From: Flavobacterium davisii
Lineage (GTDB): Bacteria; Bacteroidota; Bacteroidia; Flavobacteriales; Flavobacteriaceae
Length of the DNA: 64,000 nt
Assembly (NCBI RefSeq): GCF_019565505.1
Contig: NZ_CP067378.1
Location: 1,178,001 to 1,242,000 of the forward strand
Direction of reading: 5' to 3'
Part shown: one piece after another, positions 55,626 through 64,000 of the stretch
Layout of the letters: the number at the start of each line of letters is the position of its first letter
Position numbering within the stretch: position 1 is the first letter of the stretch
Made by a program: the position numbers and the translations under genes
The notes under the pieces: generated by a model
The model's database searches: none
The model's input: the letters and a program-made list of their open reading frames with translations, nothing else
Told to the model about the DNA's origin: nothing

Positions 55626-55697
55626 TTAGACAATAGTAACTCTGGAGAAACTGGTTCTCATCATACACATCTTATATTTAGGCAAGTACTTTTTCAT
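55626..55697 (-). CDS. Met/Cys leader peptide of metB-like operon
   Basis: A 23-codon frame beginning MKKYLPKYKMCMMR, with Met-Cys-Met-Met in a row. The later part contains CCAGAG, able to pair with CTCTG of the terminator that follows (55586-55604). A TAGTTTTG promoter element is at 55723-55716. Layout matches the metX and cysH leaders. Confidence 0.72.
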   Translation of the reverse strand: MKKYLPKYKMCMMRTSFSRVTIV

Positions 55698-55715
55698 CTA
55701 AAAATCAAAACAAGG

Positions 55716-55723
55716 CAAAACTA
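55716..55723 (-). promoter_or_regulatory. Promoter -7 element of metB-like operon
   Basis: TAGTTTTG on the minus strand, 19 bases upstream of the leader peptide. The stretch 55724-55913 between this and the metK promoter is AT-rich and shows no gene. Confidence 0.6.
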
Positions 55724-55913
55724 GATCAATATTCTTTAAAAGTAAAATAAACAGTTTATTTTTCTAAATTTTATTACAAAAACACATTTTAAACAAAATA
55801 AAATCTAAACAAAAAGATTGAAATAAAACTAAAAACTAGAAAACAATAAAATTTCAAATCAACAATTTATCCAAAAAAAAGTTAATAATTATTTAGAATT
55901 CAAATTCCTTTCA

Positions 55914-55921
55914 TACATTTG
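55914..55921 (+). promoter_or_regulatory. metK promoter -7 element
   Basis: TACATTTG, 12 bases upstream of the SAM-II aptamer. Confidence 0.6.
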
Positions 55922-55932
55922 CATACGTTTAT

Positions 55933-56030
55933 AAGAGGAAAAATTTGAACTGATTGCAACCTCTTTCTGAAAAAGTTTGGGTATCAAAAGACGCTTAACT
56001 TCTTCAGGATAAAAAATGCTAAAGCAGTAA
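55933..56030 (+). ncRNA. SAM-II riboswitch with an extra hairpin, upstream of metK
   Basis: P1 pairs AAGAGG (55933-55938) with CCTCTT (55960-55965). The P1 loop TTTGAACTGATTGCAA closely follows the SAM-II core (TTTAACCGTATTGCAA in the crystallised example), and GATAAAAAATGCTAAAG (56008-56024) matches the 3' pseudoknot strand GATAAATGTAGCTAAAA. Between them is an added hairpin, CTGAAAAAGTT with AACTTCTTCAG (55967-56007). Downstream TTTCCTC (56061-56067) could pair with GAGGAAA of P1. Expected effect: SAM represses metK. Confidence 0.78.
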
Positions 56031-56095
56031 CACTACTCTTTAGGCAATCGCTGCAAACTATTTCCTCACTAATTTCACAAAATAAAAACTAATAT

Positions 56096-57370
56096 ATGGC
56101 ATATTTATTTACGTCAGAATCAGTGAGTGAAGGACACCCTGATAAAATAGCTGATCAAATCAGCGACGCATTGATTGATAACTTTTTAGCTTTTGACCCT
56201 TCTTCCAAAGTCGCTTGTGAAACATTGGTTACTACAGGACAAGTAATTTTAGCTGGAGAAGTAAAATCAAAAACTTATTTAGATGTTCAAAGTATTGCTC
56301 GCGAAGTAATCAAAAAAATTGGTTATACCAAAAGCGAATACATGTTTGAAGCCAATTCTTGTGGCGTTTTATCCGCTATCCACGAACAATCAGATGACAT
56401 TAATCGTGGTGTAGACAGAATTACAGCTGAGGCTGATTTTGAAACAAAAGCAAATGCGCAAGGTGCTGGTGATCAAGGCATCATGTTTGGTTATGCAACT
56501 AACGAAACGGAAGACTATATGCCTTTAGCCTTAGACTTGTCGCACAAATTATTACAAGAATTAGCCGATTTACGTAGAGAAAATTCAGCCATTACATACT
56601 TACGTCCAGATGCAAAGTCACAAGTTACTTTAGAATACGATGATAATAACAAACCTGCTCGTATTGACGCTATCGTAATTTCTACACAACATGATGATTT
56701 TGCTGAAGAAGCTGAAATGTTAGCTAAAATCAAAAAAGACATCATTGAAATTTTGGTTCCAAGAATCATTGCTAAATACCCACAATATGCCCATTTATTC
56801 AACGATTCAATTGAATACCATATCAACCCAACAGGAAAATTCGTAATTGGAGGTCCTCACGGAGATACAGGTTTAACAGGTAGAAAAATTATCGTAGATA
56901 CTTATGGTGGTAAAGGAGCTCACGGTGGTGGTGCATTCTCTGGAAAGGACCCTTCAAAGGTAGACCGTTCTGCTGCGTACGCTACACGTCATATAGCTAA
57001 AAACTTAGTAGCTGCAGGGGTAGCAGATGAAGTTTTAGTACAAGTTTCTTACGCTATTGGAGTAGCTAAACCTTGTAATGTATATATAAACACTTATGGA
57101 ACAGCTAAAAATGGCTTAACAGATGTTCAAATTTCTGAAAAAGTAAATGAATTATTTGACTTAAGACCTTATGCCATTGAACAACACTTAAAATTAAGAA
57201 CACCTATATATAGCGAAACGGCTGCTTATGGACACATGGGACGCAAAAATGAAACGGTAAAAAAACGTTTTATTTCTCCTTCTGGCGAAACCAAAGAGGT
57301 GGAAGTTGAATTATTTACTTGGGAAAAATTAGACTTTGTAGATAAAATTAAAACGACTTTTAACTTATAA
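56096..57370 (+). CDS. metK: S-adenosylmethionine synthetase
   Basis: MetK makes SAM from methionine and ATP. The 424 aa include [33 protein letters not shown] (the conserved hexapeptide region), [26 protein letters not shown] and [20 protein letters not shown]. Length is at the upper normal range. It is under a SAM-II riboswitch and ends at a terminator. Confidence 0.98.
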   Translation: MAYLFTSESVSEGHPDKIADQISDALIDNFLAFDPSSKVACETLVTTGQVILAGEVKSKTYLDVQSIAREVIKKIGYTKSEYMFEANSCGVLSAIHEQSDDINRGVDRITAEADFETKANAQGAGDQGIMFGYATNETEDYMPLALDLSHKLLQELADLRRENSAITYLRPDAKSQVTLEYDDNNKPARIDAIVISTQHDDFAEEAEMLAKIKKDIIEILVPRIIAKYPQYAHLFNDSIEYHINPTGKFVIGGPHGDTGLTGRKIIVDTYGGKGAHGGGAFSGKDPSKVDRSAAYATRHIAKNLVAAGVADEVLVQVSYAIGVAKPCNVYINTYGTAKNGLTDVQISEKVNELFDLRPYAIEQHLKLRTPIYSETAAYGHMGRKNETVKKRFISPSGETKEVEVELFTWEKLDFVDKIKTTFNL

Positions 57371-57385
57371 TAGCACATAAAAACA

Positions 57386-57421
57386 AAAACGGCCTTGTCA
57401 TTTTAATTGCAAGGCTGTTTT
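57386..57421 (+). terminator. metK terminator
   Basis: AAAACGGCCTTG pairs with CAAGGCTGTTTT across 12 bases, followed by TTATTTT; 15 bases after the stop. Confidence 0.8.
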
Positions 57422-57441
57422 TATTTTCATATCTTTCTAAT

Positions 57442-58233
57442 ATGAAAAAACTGCTATATACTTTATTACTACTGCTTACCCTTTTTACATCTGCTCAAAC
57501 TTATAACATTATCCCTTCCCTAGCAAGCTCTAAATCAATTGAAGCTGATGAGTATATTGGCGAAGATAACACAGGTTTCTTATATTTTATCAAAAACAAT
57601 ACCCTCTTCAAAACAAAAAACGCTGAAAAATACCAATACAAAAACATTTCATTAGGCAAAATTACCAGAGTTGACTTACAAAACCCTTTACGAATCTTGC
57701 TTTTTTTTGAAAACTTCAACATCGTTATTGCATTAGATAACCAATTAAATGAGGTACAAAAATTAGATTTTAATAACATAGACAACACCATTACTTTAAG
57801 TGCCGCTGGAACATCTGCCTTAAACAACTATTGGATTTTTAATCAAAATAATCAACAACTATTACGCTATAATTACACAAAAAACACAACACAGCCAATT
57901 GGCGTAACTTTTGAAAAACCAATTAAGGATTACTTTTGTTCTTACAACGAATTTTTATGGATAGACACAACAAACCATCTTTATCAATGCAACTTTTTTG
58001 GAAAGAGAACATTCATAACCCAAATTCCTGAATATGACAAAATTGCCCTAGACAGTGAAAAGAACATAATATATCAAAAAAATGGAACTCTTTTTCTTTA
58101 TGCTATTCAAACACAAAAAACCTATCTTATTGAAAATATTAAAAATTCAATCATAAGTTTTCACTACAAAAACCAAAATTTAGCTATTTTTACAGCTCAA
58201 GAAATTACCAATTATAAAATTATTTTACCCTAA
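57442..58233 (+). CDS. Hypothetical exported beta-propeller-like protein
   Basis: A 263-aa protein with an SPI signal (MKKLLYTLLLLLTLFTSAQ). The mature part has repeated strand pairs such as YIGEDNTGFLYFIKNNTLFKTKN, NYWIFNQNNQQLLRYN and FLWIDTTNHLYQCNFFG, consistent with a small beta-propeller. No family name is given with confidence. Its last base is shared with the start of the deoxynucleoside kinase gene (TAATG), so the two are coupled. Confidence 0.7.
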   Translation: MKKLLYTLLLLLTLFTSAQTYNIIPSLASSKSIEADEYIGEDNTGFLYFIKNNTLFKTKNAEKYQYKNISLGKITRVDLQNPLRILLFFENFNIVIALDNQLNEVQKLDFNNIDNTITLSAAGTSALNNYWIFNQNNQQLLRYNYTKNTTQPIGVTFEKPIKDYFCSYNEFLWIDTTNHLYQCNFFGKRTFITQIPEYDKIALDSEKNIIYQKNGTLFLYAIQTQKTYLIENIKNSIISFHYKNQNLAIFTAQEITNYKIILP

Positions 58234-58847
58234 TGCATATAGCAGTTGCTGGAAATATAGGAGCTGGAAAAACCACTTTAACCAGACTTCTATCTAAACA
58301 TTTCAAGTGGGAACCTCATTTTGAAGATGTAGATGAAAATCCTTATTTAGATGATTTTTACCATTCTATGGACAGATGGAGTTTTAATCTTCAGATTTAC
58401 TTTTTAAATAGCCGTTTTCGTCAAATTTTGAAAATTAGGGAAAGCGGTAAGAAGATCATTCAAGATCGAACTATCTACGAAGATGCTCATATCTTTGCTC
58501 CTAATTTACATGCTATGGGATTAATGAGTAATCGCGATTTTGAAAACTATACATCTTTATTTGAATTAATGGAAAACCTAGTAGGACCACCCGACTTATT
58601 AATTTACCTAAGAAGTTCAATCCCGAACCTTGTAGGTCAAATTCACAAACGCGGACGTGATTACGAAAATTCCATTTCTATTGATTATTTAAGTAGGCTA
58701 AATGAGCGCTATGAAGCATGGATACAAACTTACAAAAAGGGAAATTTGTTAATAATTGATGTTGACAACATTAATTTCGTTGATAACCCCGAAGACTTAG
58801 GAATGATTATCAACAAAATTGACGCAGAAATTAATGGCTTATTTTAA
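58233..58847 (+). CDS. Deoxynucleoside kinase
   Basis: A 204-aa nucleoside kinase of the dNK/dCK family. P-loop AVAGNIGAGKTTL, substrate and lid motifs EDVDENPYLDDFY, DRTIYEDAHIFAPNL and IHKRGRDYENSI. It salvages deoxynucleosides; exact specificity is not set by these motifs. The start overlaps the upstream gene's stop by one base. Confidence 0.92.
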   Translation: MHIAVAGNIGAGKTTLTRLLSKHFKWEPHFEDVDENPYLDDFYHSMDRWSFNLQIYFLNSRFRQILKIRESGKKIIQDRTIYEDAHIFAPNLHAMGLMSNRDFENYTSLFELMENLVGPPDLLIYLRSSIPNLVGQIHKRGRDYENSISIDYLSRLNERYEAWIQTYKKGNLLIIDVDNINFVDNPEDLGMIINKIDAEINGLF

Positions 58848-58894
58848 CGGAATACATTCTCTTTCAAAATAAAAATAGTCCTTTTAAAAACAAC

Positions 58895-58934
58895 AAAAAC
58901 CAGAATGAAAAATCTGAATTTCATTCTGGTTTTT
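58895..58934 (+). terminator. Bidirectional terminator in 58848-59174
   Basis: A perfect 16-bp stem, AAAAACCAGAATGAAA with TTTCATTCTGGTTTTT, loop of 8. It lies between the convergent dNK and folA genes; the rest of this 327-base gap shows no gene. Confidence 0.85.
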
Positions 58935-59174
58935 CTATTTATTATCATTCTTTTTTACCCTAGATTACACATTAGATTATCGTTGCAATAATACGCAGTA
59001 AATTTGTAATCTTGAATTTAGGTTTACACTAAAATAACAATACAAAAAACAACTTATTTTCTTCAATACGCCGTTATTTTAATTGAAAAACAATTGTCAG
59101 CACACAATAGTACCAGCTATTAAACTTGTTCTTATGACTCTGCTAACAAAAATAATTAAGGAACGATTAAAAAA

Positions 59175-59672
59175 TCAAATCCGAATATACTTTTCAATGG
59201 TAAAGGAATGCGGATGTTTTTCATCTTGAGGATGAAAAGTAGACTCTTTTAACTCCCATTTATTTTGCTCAATATAAGGAAAATAGGTATCCGCCTCCAA
59301 AAAACACGCATGTACTCGTGTTAATTCAATTTCATCTGCTAAATCAATAAACTGTTTATAAACCTCTCCTCCTCCAATGATGTATACATTTTGATCTACA
59401 GGACAGGTTTTCAGTGCTTCTTTAACGGAATTAACCAAAATACATTCTTTTGGAACAAAATATGTTTTTGATCTAGTTATAATAACATGGGTTCTGTTAG
59501 GAAGAGGCTTCGGAAAACTCTCAAAAGTTTTTCGCCCCATAATAATATAATGTCCAGTTGTTAACGATTTAAAATGCTTAAAATCATCTGGCAAATGCCA
59601 AAGTAAGCTATTATCTTTACCTAGTTCATTTTTTTGCCCAGCAGCAGCAATTAATATAATTTTTTTAGGCAT
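59175..59672 (-). CDS. folA: Dihydrofolate reductase
   Basis: A 165-aa DHFR: IAAAGQKNELGKDNSLLWHLPDDFKHFK (substrate Asp in PDDF), IIMGRKTFESFPKPLPNR (NADPH), VYIIGGGEVYKQF and the C-terminal strands. It regenerates THF after thymidylate synthase, whose gene is in the same operon. Overlaps the 2TM gene by 8 nt. Confidence 0.97.
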   Translation of the reverse strand: MPKKIILIAAAGQKNELGKDNSLLWHLPDDFKHFKSLTTGHYIIMGRKTFESFPKPLPNRTHVIITRSKTYFVPKECILVNSVKEALKTCPVDQNVYIIGGGEVYKQFIDLADEIELTRVHACFLEADTYFPYIEQNKWELKESTFHPQDEKHPHSFTIEKYIRI

Positions 59673-59991
59673 TTTTTTGAATATCTTTTTGAAGTTGTTC
59701 CAGTTTGCGTTGTTGTTTGAAAACTAATTTTTCAATTTGTTCTCGTTCCCATTTTTTATTCATAAATCGTTCCGTTATAAAAACCCGAATAAAGTGCAAA
59801 ACAAAGAAAAAGAACCAAATCATCACAATCCAAAGAGACCAATTAGAATCAGGAAAGGTATTTAATATATAATGGGCAAATAATAAAAACAAACTAGCTG
59901 TAAACCATATCATAAAATGAACATACAAGCGTTTTTTTTGTTTAATTCGCAGGCGGGCATATTCATATAATTCATGTTGATTAATATCCAT
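59665..59991 (-). CDS. 2TM-domain membrane protein
   Basis: A 108-aa protein with two membrane helices (about 26-44 and 52-70) between basic ends: ARLRIKQKKRLYVHFMIWF and a C-terminal coiled KWEREQIEKLVFKQQRKLEQLQ. This is the 2TM domain typical of Bacteroidetes; function unknown. It sits between thyA and folA in one operon. Confidence 0.88.
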   Translation of the reverse strand: MDINQHELYEYARLRIKQKKRLYVHFMIWFTASLFLLFAHYILNTFPDSNWSLWIVMIWFFFFVLHFIRVFITERFMNKKWEREQIEKLVFKQQRKLEQLQKDIQKNA

Positions 59992-60001
59992 TTATCTTTT
60001 T

Positions 60002-60826
60002 TTAAATTGCAACTTGACCTTTAATATGCGGATGTGGATCGTAATCTTCTAAAGTAAAATCTTCCCATTTAAAATCAAAAATATTTTTAACATTAGGGTT
60101 TAAGATCATTTTAGGTAATACACGAGGCTCTCGAGTTAATTGTAGTTGTAATTGTTCTATATGATTATTATAAATATGTACATCTCCAAAAGTATGAATA
60201 AAATCGCCCACTTGTAAATTGCATACTTGCGCAATCATCATGGTTAACAAAGCGTATGATGCAATATTAAAGGGAACTCCTAAAAAGACATCGGCACTTC
60301 TTTGGTATAGCTGACAAGACAACTTACCGTCTGCTACATAAAACTGAAAAAAGGCGTGACAAGGAGGTAAGGCGGCTTTTCCGTTAGCAACATTTTCAGT
60401 AAATGTTTTTTTATCATCAGGCAAAGCGGAGGGATTCCATGCAGAAACTAACATTCTCCTACTATTTGGATTATGCTTTAATGTTTCTATTAACTCTGTT
60501 ATTTGATCTATTTCTTCATTATTCCAATTACGCCATTGATGGCCATATACAGGCCCTAAATCACCTTTTTGATCTGCCCATTCATCCCATATCCGCACTC
60601 CATTTTGTTTAAGGTATTGAATATTGGTATCGCCTTTTAAAAACCAAAGAAGTTCATAAATTATAGATTTCAGATGTAGTTTTTTTGTGGTTACGATAGG
60701 AAATCCTTCATTTAAATCAAAACGCATTTGATAACCAAAAACACTTTTAGTTCCTGTTCCTGTTCTATCTCCTTTTTGATTTCCGTTATCTAAAACGTGT
60801 TTAACTAAATCTAAATATTGTTTCAT
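60002..60826 (-). CDS. thyA: Thymidylate synthase (ThyA type)
   Basis: A 274-aa folate-dependent thymidylate synthase. Motifs: [18 protein letters not shown], the catalytic Cys in [48 protein letters not shown] and the C-terminal [11 protein letters not shown]. Length close to normal ThyA. First gene of the thyA-2TM-folA operon. Confidence 0.98.
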   Translation of the reverse strand: MKQYLDLVKHVLDNGNQKGDRTGTGTKSVFGYQMRFDLNEGFPIVTTKKLHLKSIIYELLWFLKGDTNIQYLKQNGVRIWDEWADQKGDLGPVYGHQWRNWNNEEIDQITELIETLKHNPNSRRMLVSAWNPSALPDDKKTFTENVANGKAALPPCHAFFQFYVADGKLSCQLYQRSADVFLGVPFNIASYALLTMMIAQVCNLQVGDFIHTFGDVHIYNNHIEQLQLQLTREPRVLPKMILNPNVKNIFDFKWEDFTLEDYDPHPHIKGQVAI

Positions 60827-60893
60827 CTTTGAATTTATTGAACTTTTATTATCTTAACCCATATCGACTAACAAGCTAATAAAGAAGTCTTTT

Positions 60894-61511
60894 TTACAAT
60901 TCTCTCTTATTGATCTCATCTCGAATTTTAGCCGCTTTTTCATAATCTTCATCTTGAACCGCTTCTTCCATAAGATCATTTAATTCCGCTAAGCTTAACT
61001 TGGAATAAGTCGAAGTATTCTCCTCTTGTTCTGGGACTTGATGAGCTTCAGTTGCCGAAAGTACATCTTCATCAGCTACTATATTTTCATCTGAAGAGGT
61101 ATTTAAATAAATACCTGCTTTATCTAAAATATTCTTATACGTAAAAATTGGAGCATCAAATCGCAACGCCAATGCTATAGCATCAGAAGTTCTAGCATCA
61201 ATAATTTCCTCAATTTTATCGCGCTCACAGATCATACTTGAGTAAAAAACACCATCTACTAATTTGTGTATAATTACTTGTTTAACAATTATATCAAATC
61301 GATCTGCAAAATTTTTAAACAAATCATGGGTAAGAGGTCTTGGAGGACGGATTTCTTTTTCTAAAGCTATTGCAATTGATTGTGCTTCAAAAGCCCCTAT
61401 GACAATAGGTAATTTCCGATCTCCTTCTACTTCATTTAAAATCAAGGCATACGCTCCATTTTGTGTTTGGCTATATGAAATCCCTTTTATAGATAGTCTG
61501 ACTAAACTCAT
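60894..61511 (-). CDS. Bifunctional nuclease family protein (DUF151) with UVR domain
   Basis: From ATG 61511 (MSLVRLSIKGISYSQTQNGAY), 205 aa. The DUF151 part has LPIVIGAFEAQSIAIALEKE, RPLTHDLFKNFADRF and DARTSDAIALALRFDAPIF; the C-terminus is a UVR motif (LNDLMEEAVQDEDYEKAAKIRDEI). DUF151 proteins have been assigned nuclease activity; the role in Flavobacteria is not known. The longer frame from 61580 reaches into the etfA terminator region and is rejected. Confidence 0.88.
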   Translation of the reverse strand: MSLVRLSIKGISYSQTQNGAYALILNEVEGDRKLPIVIGAFEAQSIAIALEKEIRPPRPLTHDLFKNFADRFDIIVKQVIIHKLVDGVFYSSMICERDKIEEIIDARTSDAIALALRFDAPIFTYKNILDKAGIYLNTSSDENIVADEDVLSATEAHQVPEQEENTSTYSKLSLAELNDLMEEAVQDEDYEKAAKIRDEINKREL

Positions 61512-61569
61512 TTTTTTTGGCTGTGAATATATCTTGCAAAGTAACAAAAAACTTTGTACTGTTAATAAA

Positions 61570-61594
61570 AAAAGAGCCATAATATGGCTCTTTT
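61570..61594 (-). terminator. Terminator after etfA
   Basis: AAAAGAGCCAT pairs with ATGGCTCTTTT across 3 bases, followed by seven Ts on the minus strand; 23 bases after the etfA stop. Confidence 0.85.
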
Positions 61595-61616
61595 AAAAAT
61601 ATTTTAAGGGAAAAAA

Positions 61617-62585
61617 TTATGAATTTTGAGCTTTAAATGCTTTTAATTTTTCAATTAAAGTAGGAACCACTTGAAAAGCATCTCCCACAACACCATAATC
61701 TGCAACTTTAAAGAAAGGTGCTTCTGGATCAGAATTAATTGCAACTTTTACTTTAGAGGAGTTAACTCCTGCAATGTGCTGAATTGCGCCTGAAATACCA
61801 ACAGCAATATATAAATTAGTTGCAACTGGTTTTCCAGTTTGCCCAACGTGTTCGCTATGAGGTCTCCATCCTAAATCAGAAACAGGTTTCGAACATGCAG
61901 TTGCAGCACCTAAAACACTTGCTAACTCTTCAATCATCCCCCAATTTTCTGGTCCTTTTAAACCACGACCACCTGAAACGACTACATCTGCATCTGCAAT
62001 AGTCACTTTTCCTGATCCTTTTTCTACGGACTGTGTTTGTACACCAAAATCGGCATCCGAAATAGCTGGAGTAAAATCTTCAGCGTTAGCAGCGCTAGCT
62101 ATTTCTAGCAATCCAAAACTATTTTTTGCTATAGCTAATACTTTTACATCAGTATCAATTTGTGTAATATTAAATGCTTTGTTTGAAAAAGCATTTCTTT
62201 TTACTTGAAATGGAGAAGTACTTACTGGCAAAGCCACTACGTTAGAAGCATATCCCGCATTTAGATTTACTGCTACAAGTGGAGCTAAATATAATGAATC
62301 TGTAGTAGAAGATAACACTACAACTTTAGAACTTTCTTTTTCTGCAGCTTGTTTGATAACATCTGCATAAACTTTAGCGTTAAAATTATTTAATTTATCA
62401 TTAGATACCGTTAATACTTTATCAACACCGTATTTTCCTAATTCCGAAACATCTCCTGCATTAATTGTTAGGGCTGTTACGGTAGTACCTGTAGAGTCTG
62501 CTATTTTCTTTGCGTATGAAGCTAATTCAAATGCTACTTTTTTGAATTTACCTTCCGCTGATTCTGCGTATATTAAGATTGACAT
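61617..62585 (-). CDS. etfA: Electron transfer flavoprotein alpha subunit
   Basis: A 322-aa EtfA. The C-terminal FAD domain shows VVSGGRGLKGPENWGMIEELA, GAATACSKPVSDLGWRPHSEHVGQTGK, LYIAVGISGAIQHIAGV and INSDPEAPFFKVADYGVVGD. It pairs with EtfB encoded upstream to carry electrons from acyl-CoA dehydrogenases. About 70 bases separate the genes. Confidence 0.97.
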   Translation of the reverse strand: MSILIYAESAEGKFKKVAFELASYAKKIADSTGTTVTALTINAGDVSELGKYGVDKVLTVSNDKLNNFNAKVYADVIKQAAEKESSKVVVLSSTTDSLYLAPLVAVNLNAGYASNVVALPVSTSPFQVKRNAFSNKAFNITQIDTDVKVLAIAKNSFGLLEIASAANAEDFTPAISDADFGVQTQSVEKGSGKVTIADADVVVSGGRGLKGPENWGMIEELASVLGAATACSKPVSDLGWRPHSEHVGQTGKPVATNLYIAVGISGAIQHIAGVNSSKVKVAINSDPEAPFFKVADYGVVGDAFQVVPTLIEKLKAFKAQNS

Positions 62586-62654
62586 AATTTTTATTATTTT
62601 TTTACATTGAATTATATATTTTAAATGATGTATAATCTCATTTAAAATTTAAAA

Positions 62655-63401
62655 TTAGATAACTTTAGCTTCGTTGTGTAATAAGTTAATAAGTTCATCC
62701 AAATTATCAGGACTCACTAATTTTACTTCTTGTTTTGGTGCTGGTTTTTCAAATTTCACTGCTTTTGTTGCAACATCTGCTCCTAGTGGTTCAACTACAT
62801 TAAGAGGTTTTGTTCTAGCAGTCATAATTCCACGCATATTAGGAATACGTAAATCTTTTTCTTCTACTAATCCTTTTTGACCTCCTACAATAAGAGGCAA
62901 TGTTGTTGTAACAACTTCTTTTCCTCCATCAATTTCGCGAGCTGCTGTTACGGTATTTCCTTCCACTTTCAAATCTATACATGAATTAATGAAATTATAA
63001 CCCAATAAGCCAGCAGTCATACCGAGAACCATTCCGCCATTATAATCCAATGATTCTTTTCCCGCGATTATTAAATCAAAACCACCCTTTTTAATTACTT
63101 CTGCTAATTGTTTCGCTACAAACAAACCATCTGTAGGGTTTGCATTTACACGAATTGCATCATTTGCTCCAATAGCTAACGCTTTTCTTAAAGTAGGTTC
63201 TGTATCAGCTTCTCCAACATTTACTACAGTAACTGTAGCACCTTGTTGCTCTTGAAACATCACAGCCCTAGTCAATCCAAATTCATCATTTGGATTAATT
63301 ACATATTGCACACCATTGGTATCAAATTCTGAATCACCATTGGTAAAATTGATTTTTGAAGTAGTATCAGGTACGTGACTGATGCAAACTAATATTTTCA
63401 T
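62655..63401 (-). CDS. etfB: Electron transfer flavoprotein beta subunit
   Basis: A 248-aa EtfB: KILVCISHVPDTTSKI, YVINPNDEFGLTRAV, LIIAGKESLDYNGGMV (adenine-nucleotide region), LPLIVGGQKGLVEEKDLRIPNMRGIMTARTKPL. First gene of the etfBA operon, with TATATTTG at 63443-63436 and a 24-bp palindrome just upstream. Confidence 0.97.
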   Translation of the reverse strand: MKILVCISHVPDTTSKINFTNGDSEFDTNGVQYVINPNDEFGLTRAVMFQEQQGATVTVVNVGEADTEPTLRKALAIGANDAIRVNANPTDGLFVAKQLAEVIKKGGFDLIIAGKESLDYNGGMVLGMTAGLLGYNFINSCIDLKVEGNTVTAAREIDGGKEVVTTTLPLIVGGQKGLVEEKDLRIPNMRGIMTARTKPLNVVEPLGADVATKAVKFEKPAPKQEVKLVSPDNLDELINLLHNEAKVI

Positions 63402-63435
63402 TGCTAATCAAATTGGTTTAAAAAATTATAGAATT

Positions 63436-63443
63436 ACAAATAT
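63436..63443 (-). promoter_or_regulatory. etfBA promoter -7 element
   Basis: TATATTTG on the minus strand, 35 bases upstream of ATG 63401. Confidence 0.65.
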
Positions 63444-63459
63444 AATTAAAATATAGATA

Positions 63460-63483
63460 CAATTATTATGCGTGCATAATAAT
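63460..63483. promoter_or_regulatory. 24-bp palindrome, operator candidate between etfBA and pdhB
   Basis: AATTATTATGC, GT, GCATAATAATT: perfect 11-bp arms. It begins 17 bases upstream of the etfB -7 element, over its -33 region, where a dimeric repressor would block transcription. The regulator is not known. Confidence 0.55.
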
Positions 63484-63543
63484 TTTTTATCATTTTTTAA
63501 TTAGTTTCTCTTTTAATTTAGTGGATGATGCTTTAAAATTTTA

Positions 63544-63551
63544 TATTTTTG
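63544..63551 (+). promoter_or_regulatory. Promoter -7 element of pdhB
   Basis: TATTTTTG, 32 bases upstream of ATG 63583. Confidence 0.6.
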
Positions 63552-63582
63552 CGATTCATTTTATAGAATCTAAGAACATTTT

Positions 63583-64000
63583 ATGAGAACGATACAGTTT
63601 AGAGAAGCCATTTGTGAAGCGATGAGTGAGGAAATGCGTCGCGATGAGTCGGTGTATTTAATGGGAGAAGAAGTGGCTGAATATAACGGAGCTTATAAAG
63701 CTTCAAAAGGAATGTTGGACGAATTTGGATCTAGACGCGTTATAGACACACCAATTGCCGAGATGGGATTTTCAGGCATAGCAGTAGGTAGCGCAATGAA
63801 CGGTTGTCGTCCAATTGTAGAATACATGACATTTAATTTCTGCCTTGTTGGGGGTATTGATCAGGTTATTAATAATGCTGCCAAAATGAGACAAATGAGT
63901 GCTGGACAATTTCCAATGCCAATGGTTTTCCGAGGACCTTCTGCTTCAGCTGGACAGTTAGCGGCTACCCACTCACAAGCTTTTGAAAATTGGTTTGCCA
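63583..64000 (+). CDS. pdhB: Pyruvate dehydrogenase E1 component subunit beta (partial, runs off right edge)
   Basis: The first 139 codons are in the window: [40 protein letters not shown] (the TPP-site Glu region), [21 protein letters not shown] and [28 protein letters not shown]. This is the beta subunit of a 2-oxoacid dehydrogenase E1; the close match in length and motifs to PdhB makes pyruvate the likely substrate. Divergent from etfBA. Confidence 0.93.
   Translation, partial: MRTIQFREAICEAMSEEMRRDESVYLMGEEVAEYNGAYKASKGMLDEFGSRRVIDTPIAEMGFSGIAVGSAMNGCRPIVEYMTFNFCLVGGIDQVINNAAKMRQMSAGQFPMPMVFRGPSASAGQLAATHSQAFENWFA

Overview
The window is AT-rich DNA from a gliding member of the Flavobacteriaceae, most likely a Flavobacterium or close relative. 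Evidence: gldA, gldB and gldC; the Bacteroidetes -7 promoter element TAnnTTTG in front of most transcription units; few Shine-Dalgarno sites; many SPII lipoproteins; a 2TM-domain protein next to folA/thyA; and a DnaG whose zinc-finger ligands are gone. No rRNA, tRNA or CRISPR was seen.

Layout. 1-1.9 kb: the start of the dcw division cluster on the minus strand (mraZ-rsmH-ftsL-ftsI) with a three-repeat MraZ operator. 2.5-9.2 kb: fur-family regulator, purA, alpha/beta hydrolase, engB, then gldC, gldB and divergent nadE. 9.5-18.3 kb: response regulator, lipoproteins, dnaG, a secreted beta-helix protein, a polyprenyl synthase and gldA. 18.3-21 kb: a small accessory block (MNT/HEPN pair with a nonsense-mutated toxin gene, a membrane protein, Fic) flanked by partial copies of the metF 3' end. 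21-31 kb: methionine genes metF, metH, hom, metX. 31-44.5 kb: an Mrr-like nuclease, then the sulfate-assimilation run cysH-cysD-cysN-cysE-cysK-cobA-cysJ-sir-DUF2490-met8-tauE. 44.6-52.8 kb: an exopolysaccharide-type locus (GT2 synthase, TPR/beta-barrel, DUF4838, DUF1573, HEAT-like). 52.9-57.4 kb: two Cys/Met PLP enzymes and metK. 57.4-64 kb: dNK, folA, thyA, a bifunctional nuclease, etfAB and the start of pdhB.

Two themes stand out. First, metH carries two related insertions encoding a DUF559 (Vsr-like PD-(D/E)XK) endonuclease, each bounded by GC-rich REP-like palindromes, plus three small palindromes lying in frame in linkers and one doublet at its 3' end. A palindrome doublet without an ORF lies between sir and cysJ. 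This looks like a palindromic element family with an endonuclease-encoding version that inserts in frame. Second, sulfur amino-acid genes are controlled by several RNA mechanisms: a SAM-I riboswitch (metH), a SAM-II riboswitch with an extra hairpin (metK), and five Met/Cys-codon leader peptides with attenuator hairpins (two before metX, two before cysH, one before the metB-like gene).

Many genes carry single indels or stops (purA, engB, metF, metH, tauE, cysE, the DUF2490 gene, the TPR gene, the DUF4838 gene, both PLP enzymes, the HEAT gene, hepT). Several hit essential genes. Most lie in homopolymers or at CCG-GGN Pro-Gly codons, so consensus error is a serious possibility; full-length genes are described across the lesions.
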